This document shows positions 31,736 to 43,498 of a DNA stretch of 64,000 bases, in pieces. The DNA is taken from assembly GCA_963556495.2 (NCBI GenBank), contig OY747705.1, positions 3,849,501 through 3,913,500 on the forward strand, written 5' to 3'. The stretch is from Valencia hispanica (Eukaryota; Chordata; Actinopteri; Cyprinodontiformes; Valenciidae). A program made the translations under genes and the position numbers. The notes under the pieces were generated by a model, which did not search any database, was not told where the DNA came from, and saw only the letters and a list, made by a program, of their open reading frames with translations. Numbering within the stretch: position 1 is the stretch's first letter; the number at the start of each line of letters is the position of its first letter.

Positions 31736-34700
31736 ATCTGCTTTTAATTCAGAGGTGTAAAATGTAACAACTCTAATTTTTTGCTCTATTTGTTGGCAAA
31801 GGTTTAAAGAAGACAAAATTCCCTTCCTTTATTTTGTACATGGTAGTAATGGGACAGGGAATGAAACAGATTCCCTACACCGTTTGAGGAAGGAAGGAAA
31901 CTGGTGAAATATTCATTCATTCAGCTCATCAGTTCATATATTCATTTGTTTTCTAGTAAAAAAAAAATAACTATAGCAATTGGGGCTTAAAAAAAGACAA
32001 ATATTTTAGATCCTGGAATTTTTTCTTTAGAATTTCAAATACCAAGGGAGAGAGACAAGGGTTTTATAGCTTGGTTTATCAGAAGGTCCTGTGTCACCTG
32101 CTACTTTCAGCTGTAAATGAGGCTCTCAAACCCACTTGCTGATGAAGAGCTGTGTTCCTCTGGAAATAGAGATTAACAATGAACACAGGTCAGATATAAC
32201 AGCCAGAACTGTTATATCAGTCTCCTGCAGTGGCTTACATGAGGGCATGAAGGTGGCAGTATCTGCCAAGTGCTCAGGGTCCTCACGTTAGAACGTGCAA
32301 AACAAGTCAAGTTTGTAGAGATTTCTTTGAGACCTGCAACTCATCTAGACTGGGATTTTACTTTTAATGGCTGCTGCATAGAAACGCAGCAACTCTAATG
32401 CTTAGATGCACCAGGCAAGGCAGAGGTATTACAGTGTTTGAGACAGATGCCTGCAAAAAGCCTGGGAAAAGAAACCAGGACAATATAGGTGGTTTGAGGA
32501 TACTTACATGTGGTATGCAAGTTCACCAGAGGGTGCCATCAACTAATTGTTTGAGGTGAGACCCTCATTGACTGGCAATTTTCTCTGATTAGCTCGGCTT
32601 TGATCACCCACCTCATAAGTTGTTTTTTTCTGCAAAGCCGCCAAACTGGATAGTGTTTTCAAGCACTTTTTAAGTTGTACTATTAATTCTACTTTAATCA
32701 AACCTCTGTCTCTCTTCCTAAACATTCTTTGCAAGAGGATGGGCAGTTTTTCTTAAACCTTAAGGAGCCATTTTGGTTGAACCACATCACATAACTCTTT
32801 CTCAATACTTAATTATTAATTTCATTTGCTATCTTTAAACTTGACAGAAGTTTGATCATAATATAATTTGCTGCAGTTCCTCCTTCAGTTATGTGTGTCT
32901 CCATTAATGTACTGTAGCAATAATAAAGACCTCAGAGATCCTGATAGATGCAAAAACCTCTAGGGTATCTTCATGCTTGTTTGAATATGTAAATATGCTG
33001 GAAATTTCACTTAGTTGAAAAAATACAGACTTACACATCTATCAAGTTTTGCTGCTTTCTTACTCACAGTGGGCACAGAATCTAATTGAAATGGACTGAA
33101 GGGAATGCTTACTGACGACTGAGCATTAACTAAGCAATTACTATGATATACAGATTTAGTGAAATACTGTTATTGCGTCCTTTCAGCCAGGACGGAGCTA
33201 GTTTAGGTCAAATGCTCACTCATCCAGAATAACAGAACTGGGGATATGTTTTAGCTTTAATGACTAATACTTTCAGTCAGTCAGACCTCTTTTTAATATT
33301 TATTTTCTTACATCAGTCACACGCAGCAACTGAGTTTATGACAATCAGAACTCACAGGTTCAGATGCATATGTTAATTCTAGTGTATAGAAAAGGGAGCA
33401 TGTCAGTGTCAGTAGACCCTAATTACATAGGAAGTGTATGGGGCAGTGTTGTGAATTAACACGTTCATGAATGGAGCTCACATTTTCTTCTAAGGACCCA
33501 TATTTGTACTTTAGGGCGGTTGGTCTCAGCTTGTTTTAAACTTGGCTATGCTGCCTTCGACTTCACTTTATACATAGGGATGCTTACTGAAAGCTCAAGC
33601 TCCAACCCTTAACTGTCAGGTTACACAAAAGGTTTTTTTGCTGCCTAGTGTGGGTGTTTTTTCTCTGTTGGTTTTTGTTTACTGGAAATAGAGCATACGC
33701 ATGCAGACAAGCTTCTGCTTTAAATTCCTCTCTCCAGCAATAACAAAGGAGGTTATTAGGTTTTTTATTAGTTTGGTTATTCAGTATTACTGTGGCTTTT
33801 GAAAGTACTCTTAACAGTTTAAAGGGCAAGAAGCCTCTTTGCAAATCGCATCTGTGCTGAGTTGATGGAAACAAGAGGGCTAAAAGTGACTGCAGCAGCT
33901 ACATTGTCCAAATTAGTCAGCTTAAGCAAAGAGAACAACAAGAGGGAATAAAGCAGATGCTAGGCAAGGGCCTAATCCTTTAGCTAATTTGTGAATAGCT
34001 TCAAGACCTATATTTCAGATAATCTAATAAATGAACGAGAACTAATAGAAGTCAGAGTTGTGTAGTTAGTTTCAAATATTTAAGTGGAAAACTATGAACA
34101 TGAATCAGTTCATTCTAAACTGGCTGAACTTTTTAAGGATGGACTGGCACAACATGGACTGCAAAACTAAAGATGTATAAATAGTAGAGATGAAAGATAA
34201 AGGCCATGGGACTGGATTTCTCCTGGTGACCTTGGCTGGCGCTTGGGGCCAGGTTGTCCTTCGGGGAACTGAGTGCTGTGAATCTGTTTTTTGTTTTTTT
34301 TAAAGATTTTTTTTATCCCATGGTTTTTTCCCAGAATTTATCCCCCAGTGCTCCTACCTAGTTCCAGTCCTGGGGCTCCAGTCCAGCCCCGCACTGAATC
34401 CCAAGTGCAAATGCAGTGTACTTCCAGTCAAGTTCCTTGTTTTGGCTGGGGGCCTATTTTCAAGACTGTTAAAACGAAGGTCTATTGAACCAGGTTCTTT
34501 CTTACTGTTAGTAATCATTGGTAAAGTCATCTCATTTCTTCATTTACTTCAACATTCATTTCAAGAGGACAAATCTTCATTTCCATAGCATCCATTCTCT
34601 GCATCAGTTTGTCAAAGTCCTCAACTGATCAAAATGGCATTTTGTTATCCAACAGTCCTCCAAAAAGAAATACGGTCTAATACAGTAACTCCAAAGGCTG

Positions 34701-35079
34701 GGTATATAAAGTAACTAAGAAAAAAGAAATAGAAAAGAAAATGACATAAAGCGAGAGATCAAGACAGGCTGCCCCTCATTCAGCAGCCAGGATTATGTAG
34801 ATATCCCCTGCTCAGTTACATTTTCTTCTGTAAGTTTTGGCCAGAAGCATATTTCAAAAGCTTTACTTCACTTTACTTGTACTTGAGTAAAGAAGAAGTA
34901 ACTTATACTTAATTCCAGAAGTCGTGCTATCATTTGTGTCATTGGTCATTTTGACTGACGGGGTCAAAAAAATCCGATCAATTATGTTTACCCATCAATG
35001 TTTTAAATGATGACATGTTCAGTAGTATTCAATTTCATTAATTTTAATTAATGTTAAATCCAAACAAACTGAATAGAGA
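31736..35079. other. Unassigned single-copy-looking stretch
   Basis: 3.3 kb with no transposase, RT or other domain in any frame. The frame at 33584-33874 on the minus strand has no recognised motif. 34930-35050 resembles, in inverted orientation, 4840-4965 (gactgacggggtcaaaa core). The rest may be genuine intergenic or intronic sequence. Confidence 0.5.
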
Positions 35080-35089
35080 ATACACACAT

Positions 35090-37231
35090 CCATCCATCCA
35101 TCCATCCATTTTCTTCCGCTTATCCGGGGTCGGGTCGCGGGGGCAGCAGCCTAAGCAAAGAGACCTAGACTTCCCTCTCCCCAGCCACTTGCTCCAGCTC
35201 CTCGGGAGGAACGCCAAGGCGCTCCCAGGCCAGCCGAGAAACATAGTCCCTCCAGCGTGTCCTGGGCCTTCCCCTGGGCCTCCTCCTGGTGAGAAGTGCC
35301 TGAAACACCTCACCAGGGAGGCGTCCAGGAGGCATCCTGACCAGATGCCCGAGCCACCTCAACTGACTCCTCTCGATGTGGAGAAGCAGCGGCTCTACTC
35401 TGAGCCCCCTCCGGATGACTGAGCTTCTCACCCTATCACTAAGGGAGAGCCCAGACACTCTGCGGAGTAAACTCATTTGAGCCGCTTGTATCTGTGATCT
35501 CGTTCTTTCGGTCACCACCCAGAGTTTGTGACCATAGATGAGGGTAGGAACGTAGATCGACTGGTAAATCGAGAGCTTCGCCTTTCGTCTCAGGTCTCTC
35601 TTCACCACGACAGACCGGTAAAGCGCCTGCATAACTGCAGATGCCCCACCAATCCGTCTATCGATCTCCCGCTCCATTTTTCCCTCATTCGTGAACAAGA
35701 CTCCCAGATACTTAAACTCCTCCACTTGGGGAAGGACCCCATCCCCGACCTGGAGAAGGCACCCCACCCTTTTCCGGCTCAAGACCATGGCCTCGGATTT
35801 GGAGGTGCTGATTCTCATCCCAGCCGCTTCACACTCGGCTGTGAACCGCTCCAGCGAAAGCTGTAGATCACGTTCCGATAAAGGCAACCGGACCACGTCA
35901 CTGCAAAAAGCAGAGACCCGATCCTGAGGCCACCAAAACGGATCCCCTCAACGCCTTGGCTGCGCCTCGAGATCCTGTCCATAAAAGTTAGGAACAGGAT
36001 CGGTGACAAAGGGCAACCTTGGCGGAGTCCAACTCTCACTGGAAACAAGCCCGACTTACTGCCGGCAATGCGAACCAAACTCTGGCACCGGTCGTACAGG
36101 GACCTAACAGCCCGTATCAAGGGGCCCGGTACCCCATACTCCCGGAGCACCCTCCACAGGGCCCCCCGAGGGACACGGTCAAGCGTCTTCTCCAAGTCCA
36201 CAAAACACATGTAGACCGGTTGGGCGAACTCCCACGCACCCTCCAGGACCCTGCTGAGGGTGTAGAGCTGGTCCAGTGTTCCACGGCTAGGACGAAAACC
36301 GCATTGTTCCTCCTGGATCCGAGTTTCGACTATCCGTCGGACCCTCCTCTCCAGAACCCCTGAATAGACCTTACCAGGGAGGCTCAGAAGTGTGATACCC
36401 CTGTAGTTGGAACACACCTTGTGGTCCCCCTTTTTAAACAGGGGACCATCACCCCGGTCTGCCAATCCAAGGGAACTGCCCCCGATGTCCAAGCAATATT
36501 GCAGAGCCGCGTTAACCAACACAGCCCCACAACATCCAGAGCATTGAGGAAGTCCGGCCGAATCTCATCCACCCCCAGAGCCCTGCCACCGAGGAGCTTT
36601 TTAACGACATCGGTGACCTCAGCACCAGAGATTGGAGAGACCGACCCCAAGTCCCCAAACCCTGCTTCCGGCTTGGAAGGCGTGCTGGTGGGATTGAGGA
36701 GGTCTTCGAAGTATTCCATCCACCGACCCAAAACGTCCCACGTCGAGGTCAGCAGCACACCATCCCCACTGTAAACAGTGTTGGTGGCAGACTGCTTTCC
36801 CCCCCTGAGATGCCGGATGGTGGACCAGAATCGCTTCGAAGCCGTACGGAAGTCGTTTTCCATGGCCTCTCCAAACTCCTCCCACGCCCGAGTTTTTGCC
36901 TCAGCTACCATCCGAGCCGCATCCCGCTTGGCCTGTCGGTACCTTTCAGCTGCTTCAGGGGTCCCACAAGCCAGAAAGACCCGGTAGGACTCCTTCTTCA
37001 GACTGACAGCATCCCTTACTGCCGGTGTCCACCAGCGGGTTCGGGGGTTGCCGCCGCGACAGGCACCGACCACCTTGCGGCCACAGCTTCGGTCAGCCGC
37101 CTCAGCAATGGAGGCGTGGAACATGGTCCACTCTGACTCAATGTCCCCCGCCTCCCCTGGGACGTGTTCAAAGTTCTGCTGGAGGTGTGAGTTAAAGCTC
37201 CTTCTGACAGGAGACTCTGCCAGACGTTCCC
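35090..37231 (-). mobile_element. Rex3-like (RTE clade) LINE, 5'-truncated, with target duplication
   Basis: Ten-base direct repeats atacacacat at 35080-35089 and 37232-37241 bound the copy. The left end is the 3' tail of CATC repeats (GATG on the element strand), the signature end of Rex3/RTE elements. The 5' end lies in the endonuclease-RT linker. The target duplication is intact, so the boundaries are firm. GC-rich compared with its surroundings. Confidence 0.88.
35130..37231 (-). pseudogene. Rex3-like reverse transcriptase (two one-base deletions)
   Basis: The first frame (36384-37231) holds the linker RKVVGACRGGNPRTRWWTPA and RTASKRFWSTIRHLRGG up to GVMVP. A one-base loss at about 36435 shifts to the second frame (35815-36450): LFKKGDHKVCSNYRGITLLS, CGFRPSRGTLDQL, FVDLEKTLDRVPRGALW and RQGCPLSPILF. 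A second one-base loss near 35893 falls inside the catalytic motif, which reads LLFA and then leaves frame; the second aspartate and the VV are in the third frame. The third frame (35165-35896) carries the thumb and the conserved end HIERSQLRWLGHLVRMPPGR. Catalysis is abolished. Confidence 0.87.
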
Positions 37232-37241
37232 ATACACACAT

Positions 37242-37690
37242 TGAGCAGATTAATAAGATACATGTAATAATTATGAACATTTAATCTTCTGTGGCCTGAA
37301 TGCTCTGGATGGAGATGAACTGCACGCTCCATGCCTCATAACTCTTCAAAGTGCTGTCAACTCACAGTTAACGAGATGCATTGGGTATGCTGTCCAGATC
37401 TGAGATGATGCTCTGATGTTCTCATTGGAATCTTTTTTTGGTGTGCTCCAAGCGTAAACTTGAAAAGGTCTGCGGGTCTGCACCAAGTGGTCGGGGGAGG
37501 GGTAAATAGCTATCTGTCAAAATTACTGATGGCTTCAGATTTTTCGGTCACCACTTAAAAAAAAACAGTCAAATATGGAAAATATTTGGTTAATGAGACC
37601 CCTGCTTCAAACATACCTTATATTTATATATGCATACAAACATATGTGCATAAACATATCTTTGTATACAAGTTTATACACACATTTAAC
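37242..37690. other. Non-coding stretch
   Basis: No gene or element recognised. An AT-rich part with tatata and acacat runs lies near 37620-37685. Confidence 0.5.
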
Positions 37691-38080
37691 TTATTGGAAT
37701 GTTTGTATTGAACTGACTTTCTTGTAAATTGCACAGTGTCACAGTTGGTAGCATTGTTGCCTTGCAGCAAGAAGGCCCAGGTTCAAATCCTGGCCTGGAG
37801 CCTTTCTGGATGGAGTTTGCATCTTCTCCCTGTGCATGTGTGGGTTCTCTCCAGGTACTCCCGCTTCCTCCCACAGTCTAAAAACATGACTTTTAGGTGA
37901 ATTGGTCTCTCTAAATTGCCCTTAGGTATGAGTGTGTTTGTGCATGGTTGTTAGTCCTATATGTCTCTGTGGTCCCCTGCGATGGACTGGCGACCTGTCT
38001 CTGTGACTGCTGGAGATAGGTACCAGCACAACCCTGCATAGGACGGACAGGTACAGATGATGAATGAACTGAATTGAAAA
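37691..38080 (+). mobile_element. tRNA-headed SINE-like repeat inserted in an L2 tail fragment
   Basis: 37691-37729 resembles the L2 tail (ggaatgtttgtattgaactg). From 37730 the sequence looks tRNA-derived: an A-box-like ggtagcattgttgcc and a B-box gttcaaatcc (37792-37801). The body (tggagtttgcatcttctccc, cttcctcccacagtctaaaa) is a family widespread in fish genomes. The 3' part (gcgatggactggcgacctgt) ends in gatgatgaatgaactgaatt. The same 3' part, in reverse, stands at 40100-40227. Confidence 0.6.
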
Positions 38081-38337
38081 ATGTATATACACAGTGAGGA
38101 AAAAGTATTTGACCACCCTGTGATTTTTTGCAAGTTCTCACACTTAGAAATTATGGAGGGGTCTGAAATTCACATTGTATGTGCATTTCCACTGTGAGAA
38201 AATGCATGTAAAAATTTCAGGTAATCATATTGTCTGATTTTTAAACTATTTATTTGTATTTTTTTGCTGCACATAAATCTGAACAACTGGCAATCAGAAG
38301 AATTTTGATTCTCAGCAAGAGTTCTGGCTCTCAAAGA

Positions 38338-39746
38338 CCTGTTACTCTGCCTTTAAAAGGTCTACCTGGACTGGGGGGGCCGGTGTGTCGGTCGGCCGAT
38401 GCGCTGCGCCGATATCTTCCTTTGGTTGGTTGGGGCACCTCTTTTAGAGGTGCCACGTTTGGGATTGTTGGGTGGTGCCTGCTCGGTGGCTCGGCAGGAT
38501 GCGGATCCGGCGTCTCTGCTCGTTTGAGCACCTGTTCTGTGCGCACCGTACGTGGCCGGTTCATTGGCGGGTTGGACCGGCCCTGGCCCTCGTTGGATGC
38601 CTGGTCTCGGCGCCCTGCGCGGGATCAGGACCCGGGAGCTGGTACAACTTGGCGTCCAGATGCTGGCTGAGCCCGGCCTGGGGATGCTGTCCGTCCCCTG
38701 CGGCTATTGGTGGGGCGCTGGGATGTTGGCGGTGGGGATTGGCCTAGGGTGGGGGCGTCGCGTGGCTGCCGGCGGCCGGCCGCGGCCCCTGCAGTGCCGG
38801 GGGCCCCTCGTCGGCCGGTCCCTTGTCGGGTCCCTGCTGGGGGGTGGGGTGCCCCTGGGCCCCGGCTTCCCCGGTCCGTTGACCGGACCGCCGGTTGCCG
38901 GCGGAGCCCGTGGGCTCGTCACTGCTGCCCCCCGGGCCCCTGCATAGTGGCCGCTGGATGTTCCCCTGGGGTTCTCCTTCGCTCCTCTCTTGGGGGATGC
39001 GGTCGGCCCCGCCCGGGTCCGCCTGGGGCTCTGGCGGTCCTTTGGACGTCTTTGCTCCGATCTCCTTCATGTCTGCATCGATTCCTGGGAGACGGATTGA
39101 TGTCAGCTCACACCAACTATCGAACACTCTTATGGAGAAACCTTATATGCACCAGCATGCTAACACACACACATAGATGTGGGGTCTCTGGTGTTTAAGG
39201 ATATATTCTTGGGCTGAGGTTATCATTACTAGAGCTTGATTAATCGGGACCATGAGTTTTTCTGTGACATTGTTGTTGTATTTTTATATCTATTTTTGTG
39301 TGATGTGGTTGTGTAATTCTTAGTTCACAATGTTTGGTTGGTTTTGTCAATGTTCCTTTTTCGTGTTTTGTTTTGTTTTTCCCCCTCTCTCTGTCGTCCT
39401 GTGGGTATGGAGGCAGACTTCAATGTCTTCCTGTGTTTTCTTTGTTCCCCTTCCTCTCTTGTATTTTCAACTCACCCTCTCTCATGACATTTTGTTTCCT
39501 ACCTCTCTTCTTCATCTTCCTTCTTTCTTCTCCTTAATTTTCCGTCTCAGTGTCCATAACATCAGGAAATAAAAACCCCAACAATTCATAATAAAGATTT
39601 TTCACACATAAATCAAGTGGAGTACTATAGCAAAGGCTGTACTGCTCCGCTTGTGAAAGTAAATCTGTTGGGCTTCTACTTGGTACTCAGACACCAATTC
39701 TGAGCTCCACACTGCCAAACAGGACACGTTTATAAAAAAAAAAAAA
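38338..39746 (+). mobile_element. L1-like LINE 3' UTR with poly-A tail
   Basis: GC-rich block (38360-39070) followed by a T-rich stretch, polyadenylation-type signals (aataaa near 39568 and 39590) and a 13-base A run ending at 39746. Composition and order match the region after the L1 ORF2 at 16350-18622. The many open frames on both strands in the GC-rich part are composition artefacts. The 5' end falls in Tc1 sequence; no target duplication is evident, perhaps because Tc1 coding sequence was lost at the junction. Confidence 0.65.
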
Positions 39747-39974
39747 GTTTGCCAATGACCATCTGGATGATCCAGAGGAGGCATGGGAGAAAGTCATGTG
39801 GTCAGATGAGACCAAAATAGAACTTTTTGGTCTAAACTTCACTTGCCAAGGTTGTAGGAAAAAGAAGGTTGAGTTGAACCCCAAGAAGACCATCCCTACT
39901 ATGAAGAATGGGCGTGGAAACATCCTGCTTTAGGGGTGGTTTTATGCTAAGGGGGCAGGATGACTGCACTGTAT

Positions 39975-40026
<52 letters not shown>
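39975..40026. repeat. (GATA)n microsatellite
   Basis: About 12-13 uninterrupted tetranucleotide units. Likely the tail of the LINE insertion into Tc1. Confidence 0.95.
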
Positions 40027-40099
40027 CTTTCATCATCCCAAAGGAAATTTGTTGGCCCACTGTTTCCCACACAGACACAATATACAAGGATATAAAACA

Positions 40100-40227
40100 T
40101 CCATCCATCCATTTTCTGTACCCGTCATTCCTATGCAGGGTTGCGGGGGGGCTGGTGCCTATCTCCAGCAGTCACAGGGGCGAAAGGCGGGGTAAACCCT
40201 GGACAGCTTGCCAGTCCTTTGCAGGGC
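40100..40227 (-). mobile_element. SINE-like 3' tail with 12-base target duplication
   Basis: Perfect direct repeats ggatataaaaca at 40088-40099 and 40228-40239. The 128-base insert begins with CATC repeats (the tail) and runs into ctggtgcctatctccagcag, the reverse complement of the 3' part of the repeat at 37730-38080. Strongly 5'-truncated. Duplication and tail show retrotransposition. Confidence 0.82.
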
Positions 40228-40250
40228 GGATATAAAACAATAACAATAAA

Positions 40251-40823
40251 AATTCAATTCAAATTCAATTCAATTCAAAAATACTTTATTGATCCCAGAG
40301 GGAAATTAAGTGTTGGTATAGCTCATATAATTAATTCTTCAAGGAGTTGTTGTAGATGATGATGGCTGTGGGCAGGAAGGATTTCCTGTAGCGGTCTGTA
40401 TTGCAGCGAAACTGAAGAAGCCTCCAACTGAAGACGCTCTGTTGTTGTATGACTGTCTCATGAAGAGGATGCTCAGGGTTGTCCATAATTTTTTTGATTT
40501 TATGAAGAATCCTTCTTTTCATTATCATCTCCAGATTTTCCACAGTTGTCCCAAGAACAGAACCAGCCTTCTTTATCAGGTTGTTTAGCCTTTTTAAATC
40601 CCTGGCTCTGATGCTGCTACCCTAACAGATGACGGCTGAAGAGATTACACTCTCCACAACAGACTTGTAGAAGATCTGCAGCATCTTGCTGCAAACCTTG
40701 AAGGACCTAAGTTTCCTCAAGAAGTACAGTCTGCTCTGTCCCTTCTTGTAGACGGTTTCACTGTTTAGTCTCCAGTCCAGTCTGTTGTCCAGGTGAACTC
40801 CGAGGTATTTATATTCCTCAACC
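40251..40823 (-). mobile_element. 5'-truncated Rex1-like LINE tail
   Basis: Starts with AATTC repeats and aaatactttattgatcccag and is nearly identical to 7351-7922, including the end of the RT frame (here 40331-40543 on the minus strand: HPLHETVIQQQSVFSWRLLQ). It ends within ccgaggtatttatattcctc at 40823. Few differences from the copy at 7351 indicate that both derive from recently active relatives. Confidence 0.82.
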
Positions 40824-41774
40824 TCAAAAATGAACGAAATAAAAAATAAAACAATCTTTATAAAAGTTTAAAAGAGAGAGCACTGTCATGCCTTCCCCCA
40901 TATTCCTTCTTCATCCCTTTTTCCCCCAACAGTGGAGTTACAAAGCCTGATTGATCAGGGCACGAAGGGCAACCTTATTCTCTCTGTTGAGTACTTCACG
41001 AAGAAGTGCTCAACTGTCACTAAAGGAACTCCTCTGATTAACAAAGGCAGCGTTCAGAGGGTGGTTGGTGTTTTCCATCACTGCTCTGAGCTTGGACATG
41101 GTTCTCACCTCCACCACTGACTCCACGTTGTCTAGGTTCAAGCCGACAATGGAACCGGCTTATTTGATCAGTCTGTTTAGTTTCATGGAGAGGATCAATG
41201 GAGCCATGTATTGTGAGATTTTGAGCAAAAACCTCCTTCCCTCAGTCAGAGCATTGAAGATGGGTCTTGGCTGGATCTTCCAAGATGACAATGACCCGAA
41301 GCACACAGCCATGATAACCAAGAAGTGGCTCCATAAGAAGCATATCAAAGTTCCAGGACCTAAACCCAATAGAAAATCTTTGAAGGGGGCTGAAACTCCA
41401 TGTTGCTCAGCAACAGCCCCGAAACCTGACAGATCTAGAGAAGATCTGTGTGGAGGAATGGGCCAAAATCCCTGTTGCAGTGTGTGCAAACATGGTCAAG
41501 AACTACAGGAAATGTTTGACCTCTGTAATTGCAAACAAAAGCATCTGTACCAAATATTAACACTAATTTTGTCAGGTGTTCAAATACTTTTGTGCAACAA
41601 TAAAATACAAATAAATTCTTTTAAAATCAGACAAGGTCATTTCCTGAATAATAGAAAATGCTGTCTCTCACAGTGGAAATGCACCCACAATGTGAATTTC
41701 AGACCCCTTCATAATTTCTAAGTGGGAGAACTTGCAAAATCACAGGGTGTTCAAATACTTATGTTCCTTACTGT

Positions 41775-42685
41775 AAGTTCATTTGTATATGTGGTAAATC
41801 AGAGGACAAAACTGAAATGCTTTGCAACCAAAGTGAACTGTCATGATTAACGAGTGACTCTAAGTCAAGCAACAACTCCAAACAACGGATAACAGTTAGT
41901 TCAATGTTTATTTTGAGCAGGAGAACTGGGACTGTCAACTCGATGAACAGGGATTTCTAGGGAGAAGCAGGTGAGTGGTTAAGATAATTCTGAGTTGAGA
42001 TCTAAGTAAATTTATAAAGCGGACGCGATCTTACTTGGACTTCTGAAGGATGGCTTCTTGGAGGAGGGTAGTAGGAGACTGATTACTAAGTTTGGGGATG
42101 AGCGGCTGTGTGGGTGGTGGTCCGGATCTTGTTTCTTGTAGTTTTGTGGGAGGATGGTTTTGTTCTGTGCAGGTTGTAGCGTTGGAGGGTGGACAGGCAG
42201 GGGGCTGGGAGAATGGTGAATGTGAGTCTTGTTGATAAATGTTCCAGGTGGAGGCTGCTGGAGGCTGACTGAGGAGGATTCCAGAGGAACCAATCCAGCG
42301 GTGAGTATGGCTTGAATCTTCTTGCAGTTGTGGTGTCCTAACAGACCGTTAGTGATGTTACGATGTGTGCCGAGGCTACAAGGCGTGTGTCGAGCAGTGG
42401 AGGGAGTGTTTCCACAAAGTGCGTATCTGGGCCTGCTTCATTTAGGGGAGGAGCCGGAAACGATGACGTCTGAAGCCCCGCTGCCTGGCTGTACCACGTG
42501 ACTGCTTCAGGAAGTGGTTTGACATCAATATAAATCCCCTCAGGCTCCATTCAAAATGTGGGTTTGTGTAGGAGAGTTGCAGTCAGTTTAGAGTTTGGAT
42601 AGGAGAGCTTGGTTAGCGTTTATATAGTTTTGACGGTATAGAGACAGATAGTTTGAAGATTTAGGAGAGAGGAGAGAAAGATAAG
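41775..42685. other. Unassigned stretch, possibly LTR-like
   Basis: At 41841 a tgtcatgattaacgagtgac start followed by a gttcaatgtttattttgagc motif recalls the unit at 2827 and might be the edge of an LTR-like repeat. A cacgtg E-box lies at 42496. No coding domain. Confidence 0.35.
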
Positions 42686-42692
42686 ATTTAGG

Positions 42693-43491
42693 TAGGGTGA
42701 CCAACCGTCCTGTTTTCCCCGGACATGTCCACTGTTCACGTGCCGTCCAGGGCGTCCGGGGGATTTCATAGATTGATAAAAATGTCCAGGTTCTCATTGA
42801 TTTTAAGGGGACTAATAAGCGTACTTAAATTGACTGGTGCGATGCATGCAATACGACACATTCGCTTTCGTGAACCGTTCTGAACCGTTTCATAGATGTA
42901 AGACAGCGGGCTTTGATGCGCTGCACCAATTTGTCCTTGGCCGTGCTGCGCGAATGGCGTTGCGACTGTTTACAAGATATTAAAGCTTTACAGACAAACA
43001 GAGCTGGCATAGTGGCAAAGACCTAGTAGGTCCACATGGAAACGAAATCTATAATAATAATTCATCTATAAACTGACTGAGGAGGATGAAGATAAAATCA
43101 AAAAAATGGAGCAGGCATTATTGTGTTTTTGAGACTGCTCATTTTTAATTTAATTAATACATTGAAAAGAAAATAATACCTGTTTTCTCAGAATGTCATT
43201 TTAGATTTTTGTTAAATTTTTGTCCAGTAAAGCGAACTATTACTGTTTTTGGTACATTTTCTAATTTGAAAAAGTAACTATTTCTATTATTAATTAATTT
43301 CTAGAGATTTTAAAGTCATTTTTGCACTTGTGAAAGCCTACCTGAAGTTTGTTATTAAACTGTTCATTCTAACCACATGGAGAATGCATGCTTTAAATAT
43401 GTTGAAATCAAAAGTCTGGTCACAGTCATAACAGTGTTTCAGGACTGTGCAAAGTGTCCTCTTTTTTAGAAATCAAAATATGGTCACCCTA
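42693..43491. mobile_element. hAT-like element with TAGGGTGACCA termini
   Basis: Termini tagggtgacca (42693) and tggtcaccta-type right end tggtcaccct plus a (to 43491) are inverted repeats of 11 bases. Direct repeats atttagg flank it at 42686-42692 and 43492-43498. A hAT target site is normally 8 bases, so one base is diverged or the edge is off by one. The start contains a cgtcc...ccccggacatgtcc block. The 799-base interior has no transposase domain that I can read. Confidence 0.75.
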
Positions 43492-43498
43492 ATTTAGG

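Larger units (their letters stand above)
39977..41186 (-). mobile_element. LINE tail with (GATA)n end, nested in Tc1
   Basis: Begins with a (GATA)n run (39975-40026) and gactttcatcatcccaaagg (the tttattgatcc-type motif of Rex1/Babar-group 3' ends). After the SINE and Rex1 insertions the body resumes at about 40930-41186 (actgtcactaaaggaactcc, ttggacatggttctcacctc), like the 3' coding or UTR region of another fish LINE in minus orientation. No RT motif remains. Clade uncertain. Confidence 0.5.
39750..41545 (+). pseudogene. Tc1 transposase fragments
   Basis: 39750-39975 reads [20 protein letters not shown], then [11 protein letters not shown] and NPKKTIPTMKNGRGNI, and hits a stop; it includes the first catalytic Asp (MWSDE). 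After 1.2 kb of inserted LINE and SINE sequence, the frame resumes at 41187 with [20 protein letters not shown] and [20 protein letters not shown], holding the second Asp. The C-terminal block ([15 protein letters not shown]) is shifted out of frame after HIKVPG. The helix-turn-helix half is absent, replaced by the L1 insertion. Confidence 0.78.
38092..41773 (+). mobile_element. Tc1-type transposon with LINE and SINE insertions
   Basis: Left end cagtgaggaaaaagtatttg (38092); right end cttatgttccttactg with TA (41774-41775). The terminal repeats are about 200 bases long and match each other and the element at 19468. The interior is interrupted by an L1 3' end (38338-39746) and by a LINE tail (39977-41186) that holds a SINE tail (40100-40227) and a Rex1 tail (40251-40823). 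Plus-strand transposase pieces are at 39750-39975 and 41187-41545; the N-terminal half is missing. Confidence 0.82.

Noticed and set aside
35051..36774. Plus-strand frames antisense to the Rex3 LINE
   Set aside because: They mirror the GC-rich RT coding on the other strand and show no independent domain.
37730..37805. A tRNA gene with A and B boxes
   Set aside because: The sequence cannot be folded by eye into a cloverleaf and continues into a repeat body seen again at 40100-40227; it is the head of a SINE-like repeat.
38254..39198. Several frames of 90-163 codons on both strands
   Set aside because: Same GC-rich L1 3' UTR composition as at 18.6-19.4 kb, ending in a poly-A tail.
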